From: a virus
Direction: 5' to 3' (one strand)
IMG/VR virus record: IMGVR_UViG_3300033978_000232
Location: 1-36,973 of that record
Length of the DNA stretch: 36,973 nucleotides
Positions 7,544 to 16,524 of this stretch are shown here, piece by piece. The notes under the pieces are model-generated. The model searched no databases. It was given only the letters and a program-made list of their open reading frames with translations, and was not told the origin of the DNA. The position numbers and the translations under genes are program-made. Numbering within the stretch: position 1 is the first letter of the stretch; each line of letters opens with the position of its first letter.

Positions 7544-8578
7544 ATGGCAAGCGATACCAGCACAGATACGTCAGGATCTGAAACGGAGTCATCAAGTCCG
7601 AATCAGGCGTCTGAGAGGCTGTATCTTGCCAACGGCGAGTATCTGCCATGGGGAGCGGTCATTCCTGGCACTGGTGGACTCCGAGTTGGAGATGAATTTT
7701 TCGATGACGCTGGGAATCGCTGGGACTGGCAGATCGATGACTGGGAATACAATAGGCCAGCAGTCGATCTCTCAACCCCTCCAGCCCCCAAGTTCGGTCC
7801 AGTAACCGCATCCGGATACGCGATTCCTCCTGTCGATCCGTTGAGCTACTACTCGACGCCAGAGCCGACTCCTGAACCGACTCCGTACACTGGTGGGCCA
7901 ACTCGATGGACCGAGGTTTATCGTCCTCCTGTAGACCTGAGCAACATCCAGACGTTCACGCCGGCTCCTACTCCGGTTTCTCAGCCTACCCCTCAGCCAA
8001 CCCCGACTCCTGCTCCTGCTCCCCAAGAAGCCACCTACAGCAGCGAAGGAGAGGACTCCGGAATCAGCCTGATTACCCCTGAGAACAGGGAGCGGTACAT
8101 CAGGGAAGGCACGATGGACCTTCAACAGCCTCCGGTATCGACTGTTGTAAATCCTCTCCCTGAAACCAGTATTCCAAAGGTCGAAGATGTTGATACCAAC
8201 ATTTTTAGCGGTGTTGTTACGACCCCTGTCAAAGGAGACGAGAAGCCCTACTATGTCGAGAACACTGGTGTTCCCGGCACTGTAGAGGCCAAGCCACCCA
8301 CTCCGGGTCTGGTTCCGCTTGATAAGCCTCAGATCACGTTCCAGACATCGACCACCTTGCCGACTTCAACGGCAAGAGTTCCGGTTACACCGACCAATAG
8401 GCCATCAATCATCCGTCCGTTCAACATGCCCACCGAGGTTCCGATTCCCGCTCGTAGGACTGTTGAAAGGCTTGCTCCCGGCTACTTCCAAGATGTCAAC
8501 TACGACCCCGATGAGATCCTCGCCGCGGCTATGCGGGTTCTCCGCGGTAGGGGCGCAGGCAGATCGTTGATGGAGTAA
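7544..8578 (+). CDS. Proline-rich virion-region protein (344 aa)
   Basis: It starts three bases after the upstream stop (TGA-TCT-ATG) with no Shine-Dalgarno site. Residues 1-80 contain aromatic motifs (YLANGEYLPWGAVIPGTG, RWDWQIDDWEYN), followed by two Pro/Thr-rich linkers (TPEPTPEPTPYTGG near residue 106 and QPTPQPTPTPAPAPQ near 150), a region of unclear structure, and a basic Arg/Gly-rich end (MRVLRGRGAGRS). The composition suggests a flexible spacer or internal protein. No catalytic motif is seen. Confidence 0.7.
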   Translation: MASDTSTDTSGSETESSSPNQASERLYLANGEYLPWGAVIPGTGGLRVGDEFFDDAGNRWDWQIDDWEYNRPAVDLSTPPAPKFGPVTASGYAIPPVDPLSYYSTPEPTPEPTPYTGGPTRWTEVYRPPVDLSNIQTFTPAPTPVSQPTPQPTPTPAPAPQEATYSSEGEDSGISLITPENRERYIREGTMDLQQPPVSTVVNPLPETSIPKVEDVDTNIFSGVVTTPVKGDEKPYYVENTGVPGTVEAKPPTPGLVPLDKPQITFQTSTTLPTSTARVPVTPTNRPSIIRPFNMPTEVPIPARRTVERLAPGYFQDVNYDPDEILAAAMRVLRGRGAGRSLME

Positions 8579-8582
8579 CACT

Positions 8583-9020
8583 ATGGCTTTCGAGAACTTC
8601 CTACAGAACGCCGCCAACTTCGCCACCGGAGGGTTGTACAACGAACTCTCGGGCCGAGACAAAGAACTCGAACGCCAAAAGATGGCCGAGGTCGAGGCAT
8701 TCCGCGCCAACCCGGAGCTGGTACGCGAAGCCGCCAAGTACGATCCCAGCATCATGGAACGGCTCGGGAACCTTCTCACCGGAGGTCTCTACGGCAAAGC
8801 CACCGGCATGGACGACAAGCTCGAACAGCGGGCGTTGGCCATGCAGCAGATCCGTGAGGATGAGCTTCAGAGACGCATGATGGAGCGTATGAAAGGCTAC
8901 GGCATCGCTCCCGTCGAGGAACCGATGGGAAGCGAACTAAACCCCGATCGAAGCGCGGCACCGATGCCCGTCGCACCCGGAACAATTCGCAAGAAGAACA
9001 CTTTCGCTGGAGGCTACTGA
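8583..9020 (+). CDS. Virion-region protein with duplicated TGGL motif (145 aa)
   Basis: A helical protein with an internal duplication: NFATGGLYNELSGRDKELER near residue 12 and NLLTGGLYGKATGMDDKLEQ near residue 62, each followed by charged helix. A similar element (NVLTGGLAGQISGSTQRAQE) is near the N-terminus of the next gene, so these adjacent genes share a building block. The C-terminal tail is unstructured and Pro-rich. A likely capsid-internal or ejection protein; function inferred only from location. Confidence 0.7.
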   Translation: MAFENFLQNAANFATGGLYNELSGRDKELERQKMAEVEAFRANPELVREAAKYDPSIMERLGNLLTGGLYGKATGMDDKLEQRALAMQQIREDELQRRMMERMKGYGIAPVEEPMGSELNPDRSAAPMPVAPGTIRKKNTFAGGY

Positions 9021-9023
9021 TCT

Positions 9024-10514
9024 ATGGCTACACCTAATTATTTCGACCCTGCTGATATTGAGACCCAAGCTAGATACCGCCCCGGTGTCGCTTCCAATAT
9101 CTTCAATGTCCTGACTGGAGGATTGGCCGGCCAGATCAGTGGAAGCACCCAGAGGGCGCAGGAGGCCGCTCGGGCGCGTCAGGCGTTGCTACAGGAGGAG
9201 TTTGGGAAGAGGGATGAGCAGCGGATGCTGGAGCGTCAGTTGCTGATCAATTCGATTCAGCAGGGAATCGAACTTAGTCCCGGAGGAACGTTTGAGCAGA
9301 GGATGGCCGACTTCAGGAACAAGTCTGTTCGCAAGACTCTTGCCGCAGCGCAAGGAGCTAGAGAAGGCATTCAAAGCCCCACCGGACCCTATCAGTCTCC
9401 GTATCAATCTGATCCCGCATTCCAAATTGCAGCAGCTCAGGCTCAAGCCGACTTGGAAAAGAGAAGGGTCGAGTTGCAGCAAACTGAAGACATTCAGAGA
9501 AGGAATCTGTTCAACCAAGCCAAAGGTTTTGGAATCAATGTTGGACCAGATGCTACTGCTGGTGAAATCCAAGCAGCAATTGAATCCAAGCGTCCAAGTA
9601 TTCAAGCCGGTGCTTACACCGAAGAGGCTGGTAAGAAGGCCAAGGCTCAATTGCGAACATTGCAAGGAATGGGGTTTGTTCCATCTCCTGTTAACGTTGA
9701 TTCAATGTCTGACGCTGAGGCTATCGCAAACGCTGACATCTACGGTCGCCAGCAACAGCAAAGCGATTACATTGGTGCTGCCCAAAGAGCATCAAAAGCT
9801 GAAACTCAAGCACTCAGGACTTTCACTCAATTGCTCGCAACTCCTAATGTTGATAAGAACACTCTTCAAGAGGCTTATTACAATCTCGGAAAAGATGAGC
9901 AAAAGAACGAGGAGTTTCGTATTTTGGCTCAGGTTCCAAGAGCGGCCACTCCAAAAGAAAACGAGTCTCTTGATAAGTACATTTCATCAATCGACAAGTC
10001 TTCTAAATTGGCCAAGTCGATGTCCAATCTCGCTGGCCTTGGTGAGATATCAAAAGTGTCTAAAGAAAACTTTAATGGATTTCAGTCTTGGTTTAGAGGG
10101 TTGGAGAACAGGTTTGGAGCTGAAGATGCAAGACTTAAATCTATCAACAATGTCGTTCAGGAGTTCCAAGCTCTTATCGCTGAGCAGCGCAAAGACTTCT
10201 TTGGCGCATCTCTTACAAACAACGAGTTTGAAGTTGCTAAGCAACTGTTTGCTGATCCGAATCAAGCCAACTTCTTGCCTCGTGTTATTGAGTTGGTTGA
10301 TTCGATTATGAGCAAAGACGAGATCCAGCGTAAGTATGAAAGGAGAGGGATCTATATTGATCCTTATACCAAGAAGGATGTTCAAGATGCTCGTAAAGGA
10401 TGGGATGAGATCAAGAAGCAGTACAACTTTGGTGGATTAGGTGCTGCAAGTGGTGGCCTTTCTCCAGATAAGATGTCGAGATTGCAAGAACTCCAACGCA
10501 AGAAGAACCAATAA
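9024..10514 (+). CDS. Probable internal virion protein (496 aa)
   Basis: Long, mostly helical and rich in Gln, Ala, Arg and Lys, with a TGGL module at about residues 28-45 shared with the preceding gene. Residues 60-260 look coiled-coil like (QAALRQALLQEE-type helices and QIAAAQAQADLEKRRVEL). The C-terminus (DKMSRLQELQRKKNQ) is basic. It begins three bases after a TGA (TGA-TCT-ATG). In podoviruses this location holds ejection proteins that enter the envelope with DNA. Codon and base use are more AT-rich than in the upstream neighbours. Confidence 0.7.
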   Translation: MATPNYFDPADIETQARYRPGVASNIFNVLTGGLAGQISGSTQRAQEAARARQALLQEEFGKRDEQRMLERQLLINSIQQGIELSPGGTFEQRMADFRNKSVRKTLAAAQGAREGIQSPTGPYQSPYQSDPAFQIAAAQAQADLEKRRVELQQTEDIQRRNLFNQAKGFGINVGPDATAGEIQAAIESKRPSIQAGAYTEEAGKKAKAQLRTLQGMGFVPSPVNVDSMSDAEAIANADIYGRQQQQSDYIGAAQRASKAETQALRTFTQLLATPNVDKNTLQEAYYNLGKDEQKNEEFRILAQVPRAATPKENESLDKYISSIDKSSKLAKSMSNLAGLGEISKVSKENFNGFQSWFRGLENRFGAEDARLKSINNVVQEFQALIAEQRKDFFGASLTNNEFEVAKQLFADPNQANFLPRVIELVDSIMSKDEIQRKYERRGIYIDPYTKKDVQDARKGWDEIKKQYNFGGLGAASGGLSPDKMSRLQELQRKKNQ

Positions 10515-10520
10515 ATCGAT

Positions 10521-13100
10521 ATGGCACTTACCGCTGCTGAAGAGGCTGAATTGGCCGCATTGGAAGCTGAACTTGGCCGAAGTGAACAAGAGCAAGCCAG
10601 ACTTGAGGCTAGAGAAATGGCGCGGCTTCGAGCGGAAGCTCGTGGTGGTGGCATTTCCGCAGGACCGATCAGTCCAGAGGCTGAGAAAAAAGCGATTTCT
10701 GCAACCCTTCGATACGGAGTTCCTGCCGCCGTTGGGTTGGCTGCTGGTCCTGTTACTGGACTTGCTGCGCTTGCAAGATCAGCAGCGATTACAGGAGGTG
10801 CTGCTGGTGCCGGTGAAGCGGCTGCTCAAACTGTTGAGAATGTAACGGAAGGCAAAGATTACCGAACTAGAGACATTTTTGGGGCCGCTTTGCGTGGAGC
10901 TTCTCCCACAATGAAAGCTGCTCCTATTCGCAATGTTGTGATGGCTGGAGGAGCTGGAGTCGCCGGAGGTGCCGCTGAAGGCAAGACGGGAGGCGGAGAA
11001 ATGTTTTGGGAAGGTGTAAAATCCGCTTCTCCAACAGCCTTTCTTCAGGGTTTGGGATCCGCCCTTGGAGCAGGGAGACAGCTACTTACCGGGGGAATTA
11101 TTAACTCTCAAAACATTGAGAAGATTGCTCCAGGTCAAATTAGGGCGACATTTGGACAAGCGTTTCCTGAATTTGCTGGTCTTGAAACTCGTATTGGATC
11201 TCAAACCGGAAGCCAAGGGCTTAATGAACAGCTTCTAGAGCAATCAAGGGTAATCACGAGAGCTATTCAAACCCGTCCCGACCTAGCTGGAATTCCCGCT
11301 GAGGCTCACTCAGATCTCGTAAACAGAGTCGCTCAAACGATTGGAGGTCTTAGCCCTGAAACCGGAGCTAGGTTGGCCAATGAAGCGCAAGGTGTTAACG
11401 ATGCCTTTCTGGCTGTCGAACGCGCTCGTTCTGAAGCTCAAAAGAGCATTGCCCAAGATGCGCTTGCAGAAGCGCAGAAATCATTCCAAAGGGCCGTTGA
11501 AGTAGAAACCCTTAAAGGTGGAATTCGAGGAGGAGGAGTCAGGCCTTATCAGTCCGCGGTAATGGGCAATGAAATCGAGGGTGTGCTTGGAAGTACAAAG
11601 AAGGCTTTTTCCAATCACGCCGACATCCTGTATACGCCAGTTAAGCAGTTTGAAAACGACCCCGTTTTTGTTCTGACTCAGAGAGCAGGTCCAACCGACC
11701 CTTCGGTGGAACAAGAGGTTCTCAACCTGATGGATAAATACCCTGTTCTGAGTTCTGGAGAACAGAGCAAGGCATTCACGCCGTACTTCAAAAAACTTCA
11801 GGATATAATCGATGGCAAGATCCCTGCATCTCTCAATCAGCTTAGGGCTATTAGAGATCAGTTGTACGACGTATCAGACGTTGCCGGACAAGCGTTTGGA
11901 ACTTCCGCAAAACGAGATATCCGCGGTGTAGCCAACCGGATCACTCAGACCATCGACTATCAGGCTCCAGCTTACCTTGGAAAAGACAACGCCGATTCAC
12001 TGAAGACTGCCAACAAGTTCTACAGCGAGTTTCGTCCCCGCTTTGATGAGTTCGGTGTCTCTCAAGCGTTCAAACCTGGAACAATGGAGACTGGTCAGAT
12101 GGCCGACTTGTATGCCGGTCGAGTCGCTCGCCAAGGAACCGCAACGCCAGCGTTTGAGAACGCCTCATCGCTGCTTGAGGATCTCACTAAAGCCAAGGTG
12201 CAAAACGTACCTAGCTCCTCAAAGCTCATCGACATCACGCGCTCCGGGATCGTCGATCGGTCAATCGATCCAGTTACGAATCAATTGGATCTAAAGAGAC
12301 TCGCTGGAGACCTGAACTACATTGAGCAGCAAAACCCCGGAGGGTTGGCCAAGCTCGGTTTTGGATCTAGAAACGAACTCAAAAAGTTCGTAAACTACAT
12401 GGAAAATCTCGATCCAGCTCAAGCCAAAGGCCCTGAAGCAGTCCTCCAGTTGCTCAAGACTGGAACCCCTGCTGGATATGCCATCGCATCCCGAGCGGTT
12501 CAAACTCTTCCCAATCTTGCCACCGTTGATTCGGTGCTGAAGTCGCTGGAAAAGCAGGCTGTAAACGGCTCCAAAGCAGCCGCTGACACGCTTCTGAACA
12601 TCCGAGCTAGAGAAATTGAGAACGTCCTCCTCGAGGCCGGCAAAAGTGGCCCCAAGCCCAATCTCGGGTCATTGATCGAGCTGACTAATCCGGAGATGCG
12701 GCAAAAGGTCGAGTTGATCCTTGGCCCGAAGCTGCTGAAGACGATCGATGATTCATTCCTTCCAGGATTCCGCGTCATGGAAACAGCCCGTGAAGCCGCC
12801 GGTATGGCTGGATCCACGGTTCGCGGCGCGGCTCTCGAGCGGATTGGAAAGGCTGCGCTTGAAGCCCCAGTCCAACTTGCGGCTGGAGAGGTTGTTAAGC
12901 CCACGGTGAACGTATTCAGCAAGATGGCGGACGCTTTCGGATACGCCTTCATGTCCAAAGTTCTCGCAAAGGGAGCTGGAGTCTCAGGTCTTCGAGATCG
13001 CAAGCAATTCTACGGTTTTCTTCAGCAAATCGCTGAAAAACCGCAAGCTCAGCAGATTCAACTCCTTCGCCGATACGTCGGTGAAGACGAGTCTCGATAA
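10521..13100 (+). CDS. Large internal virion / DNA-ejection protein (859 aa)
   Basis: The largest protein of the genome. The N-terminus is a charged coiled coil (EEAELAALEAELGRSEQEQARLEARE), followed by Gly/Ala-rich hydrophobic segments (about residues 65-100: GVPAAVGLAAGPVTGLAALA and AITGGAAGAG; again near 135-150). A long helical region follows, ending near YAFMSKVLAKGAGVSGLRDRKQFYGFLQQI. The mix of hydrophobic and coiled-coil segments fits an ejection protein that crosses the cell envelope. A lytic transglycosylase or peptidase domain, expected in some such proteins, is not recognisable. It is the last gene of the late block. Confidence 0.7.
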   Translation: MALTAAEEAELAALEAELGRSEQEQARLEAREMARLRAEARGGGISAGPISPEAEKKAISATLRYGVPAAVGLAAGPVTGLAALARSAAITGGAAGAGEAAAQTVENVTEGKDYRTRDIFGAALRGASPTMKAAPIRNVVMAGGAGVAGGAAEGKTGGGEMFWEGVKSASPTAFLQGLGSALGAGRQLLTGGIINSQNIEKIAPGQIRATFGQAFPEFAGLETRIGSQTGSQGLNEQLLEQSRVITRAIQTRPDLAGIPAEAHSDLVNRVAQTIGGLSPETGARLANEAQGVNDAFLAVERARSEAQKSIAQDALAEAQKSFQRAVEVETLKGGIRGGGVRPYQSAVMGNEIEGVLGSTKKAFSNHADILYTPVKQFENDPVFVLTQRAGPTDPSVEQEVLNLMDKYPVLSSGEQSKAFTPYFKKLQDIIDGKIPASLNQLRAIRDQLYDVSDVAGQAFGTSAKRDIRGVANRITQTIDYQAPAYLGKDNADSLKTANKFYSEFRPRFDEFGVSQAFKPGTMETGQMADLYAGRVARQGTATPAFENASSLLEDLTKAKVQNVPSSSKLIDITRSGIVDRSIDPVTNQLDLKRLAGDLNYIEQQNPGGLAKLGFGSRNELKKFVNYMENLDPAQAKGPEAVLQLLKTGTPAGYAIASRAVQTLPNLATVDSVLKSLEKQAVNGSKAAADTLLNIRAREIENVLLEAGKSGPKPNLGSLIELTNPEMRQKVELILGPKLLKTIDDSFLPGFRVMETAREAAGMAGSTVRGAALERIGKAALEAPVQLAAGEVVKPTVNVFSKMADAFGYAFMSKVLAKGAGVSGLRDRKQFYGFLQQIAEKPQAQQIQLLRRYVGEDESR

Positions 13101-13105
13101 AATTC

Positions 13106-13153
13106 GCACGAATTCTCTTGCACGTTTTGCGGCACGTCTCTACTTTCGACGAC
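13106..13153 (+). promoter_or_regulatory. Candidate promoter with GCACG repeats
   Basis: TTGCAC (13118-13123) and TACTTT (13141-13146) are separated by 17 bp, so transcription would begin about at the GTG start at 13154, giving almost no leader. Three GCACG words lie at 13106, 13120 and 13132, over the -35 and spacer, where a repressor could bind; the HTH gene just downstream is a candidate. The -10 match is weak, so this is a suggestion. Confidence 0.35.
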
Positions 13154-13327
13154 GTGAGCGTGAAACTCCTGACAATCAAAGAGATCGCAACGGCTCTCGG
13201 GACTCATCCCGAGACCGTTCGTCGCTGGATCCGGGGAGGTAAGCTACCGGCCATGAGGGCTACCAAGCGCACGATCCGTGTCCGCTCCGACGTAATCGAA
13301 GAAATGCTACGGCAACAAAATCCATGA
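13154..13327 (+). CDS. Excisionase/MerR-like helix-turn-helix DNA-binding protein (57 aa)
   Basis: The sequence LLTIKEIATALGTHPETVRRWIRGGKLPAMRATKRTIRV is a classic HTH_17-type winged helix: 'T-x-x-E-x-A-x-x-L-x-x-x-x-x-T-V-R-R-W-I-x-x-G-x-L-P-A'. I place the start at GTG 13154 (a second GTG follows at 13160); the longer TTG start at 13118 would cover the candidate promoter. With no integrase present it is more likely a transcription regulator of the replication operon than an excisionase. Its stop overlaps the RecT-like gene by ATGA. Confidence 0.8.
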   Translation: MSVKLLTIKEIATALGTHPETVRRWIRGGKLPAMRATKRTIRVRSDVIEEMLRQQNP

Positions 13328-14106
13328 ACGCAATCGCAACGACAACGCAACAGCCATCATCCGAGATGTACGACAAGATCTCGGACCCCATCACCGCCAT
13401 CGAGAAGATGGGCGAGTGGATAGCCTCCAGCGGAATGCTGGGATGCACCAAGGTCGAACAGGGTAAACTCATCGCGTGGCAGTGCGCCGCCGAGAAAAAG
13501 ACCCCGTTCGACTTCAAGCGCGAGTACCACATCATCGGTGGTTCTCTCTCCATGCGCTCCGATGCCATGCTCGCCGGATACCGCGCCCGTGGTGGTAAGG
13601 TTCTCTGGAAGCAGTTCGACTCCCGCGCCGCGGTCGCCCTCTGGACCTACGACGGCAACTCCTGCGAGATCTCATTTACCACCGAAGACGCCAAGCTCGC
13701 TGGCCTGCTCCCCGCTAAACCCGGCTCTGGGTGGGCCAAGGATCCTTCCGCAATGCTCCGCGCTCGGTGCATATCCAAAGCGGTTCGCATGCTTGCACCC
13801 GAGGTTGTCGCCGGCATCTACACCCCGGAGGAGACCGAGGACTTCCAGCCTGCTATCGCCGAGGTTGCCGCCGCTCCCACCAAGAGCTTCGACATCACCG
13901 CCAAGCTCGAAGCCCTGTTCGAGGATCGTGAGGAAGAGGTCAACGCCCTGCTCATCAAGGCCGGGCGCATTCAGGATGGCCAGACCTTCCGCGATCTCAC
14001 CGATGCTCATGCCTCCAAGTACATCGCAAAGCCCGACCTGATCCTTGGTAAGCTGGCTGTGATCGTCACCCCTGAGATCGCCACCACGGAGGTGACCAAT
14101 GGTTGA
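13324..14106 (+). CDS. RecT-like single-strand annealing protein (260 aa)
   Basis: The middle of the protein matches phage RecT-type recombinases: 'G-W-x-K-D-P-x-A-M-L-R-A-R-x-I-S-x-A-V-R-M-L-A-P-E-V-V-A-G-I-Y-T-P-E-E' at about residues 136-170, preceded by the YHIIGGSLSMRSDAMLAGYRARGG segment. Such proteins anneal complementary single strands during phage recombination and replication. It is paired with a RecE-like exonuclease 8 bp overlapping downstream, the usual recombination couple. The C-terminal third (about 190-260) is variable. Close sequence family not certain, but the pairing makes the call firm. Confidence 0.8.
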   Translation: MNAIATTTQQPSSEMYDKISDPITAIEKMGEWIASSGMLGCTKVEQGKLIAWQCAAEKKTPFDFKREYHIIGGSLSMRSDAMLAGYRARGGKVLWKQFDSRAAVALWTYDGNSCEISFTTEDAKLAGLLPAKPGSGWAKDPSAMLRARCISKAVRMLAPEVVAGIYTPEETEDFQPAIAEVAAAPTKSFDITAKLEALFEDREEEVNALLIKAGRIQDGQTFRDLTDAHASKYIAKPDLILGKLAVIVTPEIATTEVTNG

Positions 14107-14875
14107 TATCATGCACGACATGCCCGCCGCGGATTACCACGCGGAGAAGGCTCTCTCCAAGTCCGGCCTCGATCAGTTCCGCAAGTCCCCCGCTCACTTC
14201 CGCGCTTGGCAGGATGGCAGGACCAAGAACGAAACCAGCCCCGCGCTGGAGTTCGGTTCCGCCGCTCACTGCGCTGTCCTGGAACCGGAGCGGTTCGTCA
14301 TCACCTACAAGCTCTTCACCGGCGATCGCCGTACCAAGCAGGGCAAGGAGGATTACCAACTGATTATCGACAACGGATTTACTCCGCTCAACCAAGACCA
14401 GTGGGAGAGCATCACCGGTGTCGCTGCCGCGGTTCACGCCCATCCCGCTGCTTCTGGCCTACTGGATGGAATCAAGACCGAGGTCAGCTACTTCGCCGAT
14501 TGGTCCGGCATCGAGGTCAAAGCTCGCATCGATGGTCTCGGCAAGGACTACATCATCGACCTCAAAACCACGCAGGATGCGTCGCCAAGCGCGTTCGCCA
14601 AGTCCTGCGCTCAGTTCCGCTACCACGTTCAAGCCGCTTGGTACCAGCGCATCACCGGCATCAACCGGTTCGTGTTCATCGCCGTCGAGAAGGAGGCTCC
14701 GTTCGGTGTCGCCTGCTACGAGCTTGATCAGTTGGCCATCGATCTTGGAAACTCCATCATCGATGAACAACTCAAGACCTTCATCGAATGCCAGGAACTC
14801 AACTCTTGGCCTTGTTACTCCTCAACCACTCAAACACTCTCGCTGCCCGCGTGGGCGGCTCGTCAGTCCGAATAA
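14099..14875 (+). CDS. RecE-like PDDEXK exonuclease (258 aa)
   Basis: Conserved positions of the phage exonuclease VIII-like (DUF3799) family are visible: GSAAH (His57), Glu128 in KTEVSYF, Asp145 in KARIDG, the D-L-K motif at 154-156 (YIIDLKTT) and a YHVQAAWY helix at 175-182. These residues match the metal-binding core of PDDEXK nucleases. It would resect double-stranded ends to give single strands for the adjacent annealase. A good ribosome site (GGAGGTGA) lies before the ATG, inside the end of the annealase gene. Confidence 0.85.
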   Translation: MVDIMHDMPAADYHAEKALSKSGLDQFRKSPAHFRAWQDGRTKNETSPALEFGSAAHCAVLEPERFVITYKLFTGDRRTKQGKEDYQLIIDNGFTPLNQDQWESITGVAAAVHAHPAASGLLDGIKTEVSYFADWSGIEVKARIDGLGKDYIIDLKTTQDASPSAFAKSCAQFRYHVQAAWYQRITGINRFVFIAVEKEAPFGVACYELDQLAIDLGNSIIDEQLKTFIECQELNSWPCYSSTTQTLSLPAWAARQSE

Positions 14876-14893
14876 CAAACAACACACAACACC

Positions 14894-15313
14894 ATGAAAT
14901 TCACAGTCGATCGTTCACAAGCTGAAGTTAAGCCGTTCGCCAGCCCCGGCGAATACATCGTCACCGTCAACTCCTGCAAGGATGACAACCTCGACAAGAA
15001 CGGGAACCCCGTCTGCACCCTGCGCTACAAGGGCGGCAACGGAGAGGTCATCAGCGACCGCTTCGTTCTCAAGGATACCATGATGTGGCGGCTTCAGGCC
15101 CTCATCAGTGCCACCGAGGCGAACATCAGCGATGGCGATGAGTTCGACTTCAGCATCGGCGGCGCGTTCTTTCGATTCCTTCAGGGGTTCGTTGGACTCC
15201 AGTTGGTGGTCGTCCTCGAAGAGGAGAAGTACACTGACAAGAACGGAGCCGAACAGGTTACACTCCGCGTGAAACGAATGAAGAAGGTTCCGGCTGATGT
15301 CGATGACATCTAA
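14894..15313 (+). CDS. DUF669-like phage protein, likely ssDNA-associated (139 aa)
   Basis: The beta-rich layout (FASPGEYIVTVNSCKD, CTLRYKGGNGEVISDRFVL, LQLVVVLEEEKYTDKNGAEQ, LRVKRMKKVPADVDDI) resembles the DUF669 family, often encoded between exonuclease/annealase and helicase genes of phages. Like SSB proteins it ends in an acidic tail (DVDDI), which suggests binding to replication partners. Its leader (AACAAACAACACACAACACC) is CA-rich with no Shine-Dalgarno site. Function inferred from family and neighbourhood. Confidence 0.7.
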   Translation: MKFTVDRSQAEVKPFASPGEYIVTVNSCKDDNLDKNGNPVCTLRYKGGNGEVISDRFVLKDTMMWRLQALISATEANISDGDEFDFSIGGAFFRFLQGFVGLQLVVVLEEEKYTDKNGAEQVTLRVKRMKKVPADVDDI

Positions 15314-15329
15314 GCCCTGAAAACGAAAG

Positions 15330-15357
15330 CCCCCCGGAGAGTGTAAGCTCCGGGGGG
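15330..15357. terminator. Perfect 10-bp GC hairpin after the DUF669-like gene
   Basis: CCCCCCGGAG (15330-15339) pairs perfectly with CTCCGGGGGG (15348-15357) around an 8-nt loop. On the + strand no T-run follows; on the minus strand it is followed by CTTTCGTTTTC, so it is a better terminator for minus transcripts although no minus gene lies upstream. It may attenuate or protect the + transcript 17 nt after the stop at 15313. Confidence 0.6.
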
Positions 15358-15402
15358 TGACAACGAGTCCGTAACAAACAATACAGAGCGCAACGACACG
15401 CT

Positions 15403-16524
15403 ATGCAGACCAAGAATCATCCCGAAATCGTTCCGACGCAAGCCTTTCTGCTTCGTCCCTATCAACAACGAGCAGTCGAGTGGGCCAAGACTGGTGCCGA
15501 TGGACTCATCATCGCCCCTGCTGGATGCGGCAAGACACTGATCGCTTCCTCGATCATAAAGTACTACGCGAAACACTTTCCAAACTACCGATTCGGATGG
15601 CTCGCCCCTACCCGTGAAACCTGTCAGCAGGCTATAGCCTCGCTCAAAGCGGTGGGCGTGGATCCTTCACTGGTAGACGTGCGTTGCCCGCACGAGTCTG
15701 TCGATTTCAGCGGCAAGCATCTGGTCATCATAGACGAGGCGAAGCATGCGCCCGCGACCACCTGGCGGCGCATCATCGAATCAACCCGTGGCCTGCGCTA
15801 CGGATTCGACGCCACCCCGTGGTGCGACGATAGCGAGCGGAACGAGATCCTGCGTAAGCTATTCCGCGATACCCAGTTCGAGATCCGCCGCGAGGAACTG
15901 GCCGGTGTTCTGGCCCACGCGACCGTGTACATGAGTTCGGCCAGCGACTTCCTGATCCAGCGGAAAATCGATGACTACATCGAGAAGCTCTTCACCGATC
16001 GCAAGCGGTACATGCGGATCAGCCAGCCGGAACTCCGAGCCATGTGCGCTTGGGAGGCAATCACTGAGATCGGTATCTGCGGCAACAAGCAACGCAACGC
16101 CGCGGCGATCATGTTCGCAAATTGCGGTGGTCACTCGCCCACGCTCGTTCTCGTTCCTAGGGTGACCCTCGGGGAGGAATACGCGAAAGCGATCGGTGAC
16201 GCCGTACTCGTCTACTCCAAGATGGCCAAGAAGGCGCGGCGCGAGGCGATGGAGGAGTTCAAGGCCGGCAACATCAAGACCATGATCGCCACCTCGCTGG
16301 CCGATGAGGGACTTGACCTTCCCAACGTCGAGACGCTGGTCATGGTCTCCGGAGGTCGGAGCGCACAGAAAACGATCCAGCGGGCCAGCCGTGCGCTTCG
16401 GCGGGCCGATGGCAAGGACCAAGCGTTCATCCACGACTTCAAGGATAACTTCCACCCACTCGCTCAGGCTCACGCCAACAAGCGAATTAAATGCTACAAG
16501 GAACTCGGCTGCTCGATCGTATGA
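15403..16524 (+). CDS. SF2 DNA/RNA helicase (373 aa)
   Basis: The protein has Walker A APAGCGKT (residues 38-45), motif II IIDEAK (109-114; DEAK in place of DEAH), a motif resembling III at TPWCDD, and motif VI QRASRALRR at 326-334. The Q-rich preceding part (LLRPYQQRAVEWAKTGADG) is the usual N-terminal 'RPYQ' of type-III/DEAD-like phage helicases. It likely unwinds DNA in replication or recombination. The CA-rich leader before ATG lacks a Shine-Dalgarno site. The stop overlaps the next ATG (ATGA). Confidence 0.9.
   Translation: MQTKNHPEIVPTQAFLLRPYQQRAVEWAKTGADGLIIAPAGCGKTLIASSIIKYYAKHFPNYRFGWLAPTRETCQQAIASLKAVGVDPSLVDVRCPHESVDFSGKHLVIIDEAKHAPATTWRRIIESTRGLRYGFDATPWCDDSERNEILRKLFRDTQFEIRREELAGVLAHATVYMSSASDFLIQRKIDDYIEKLFTDRKRYMRISQPELRAMCAWEAITEIGICGNKQRNAAAIMFANCGGHSPTLVLVPRVTLGEEYAKAIGDAVLVYSKMAKKARREAMEEFKAGNIKTMIATSLADEGLDLPNVETLVMVSGGRSAQKTIQRASRALRRADGKDQAFIHDFKDNFHPLAQAHANKRIKCYKELGCSIV

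Noticed and set aside
9292-10311. A 339-aa + frame inside the 496-aa virion gene
   Set aside because: Out-of-frame shadow; low-complexity Leu/Ser/Lys composition, while the main frame is continuous with neighbours.
13154-13327. Excisionase as evidence of lysogeny
   Set aside because: No integrase, attachment site or classical repressor operon is visible; the HTH fold is shared with many regulators.
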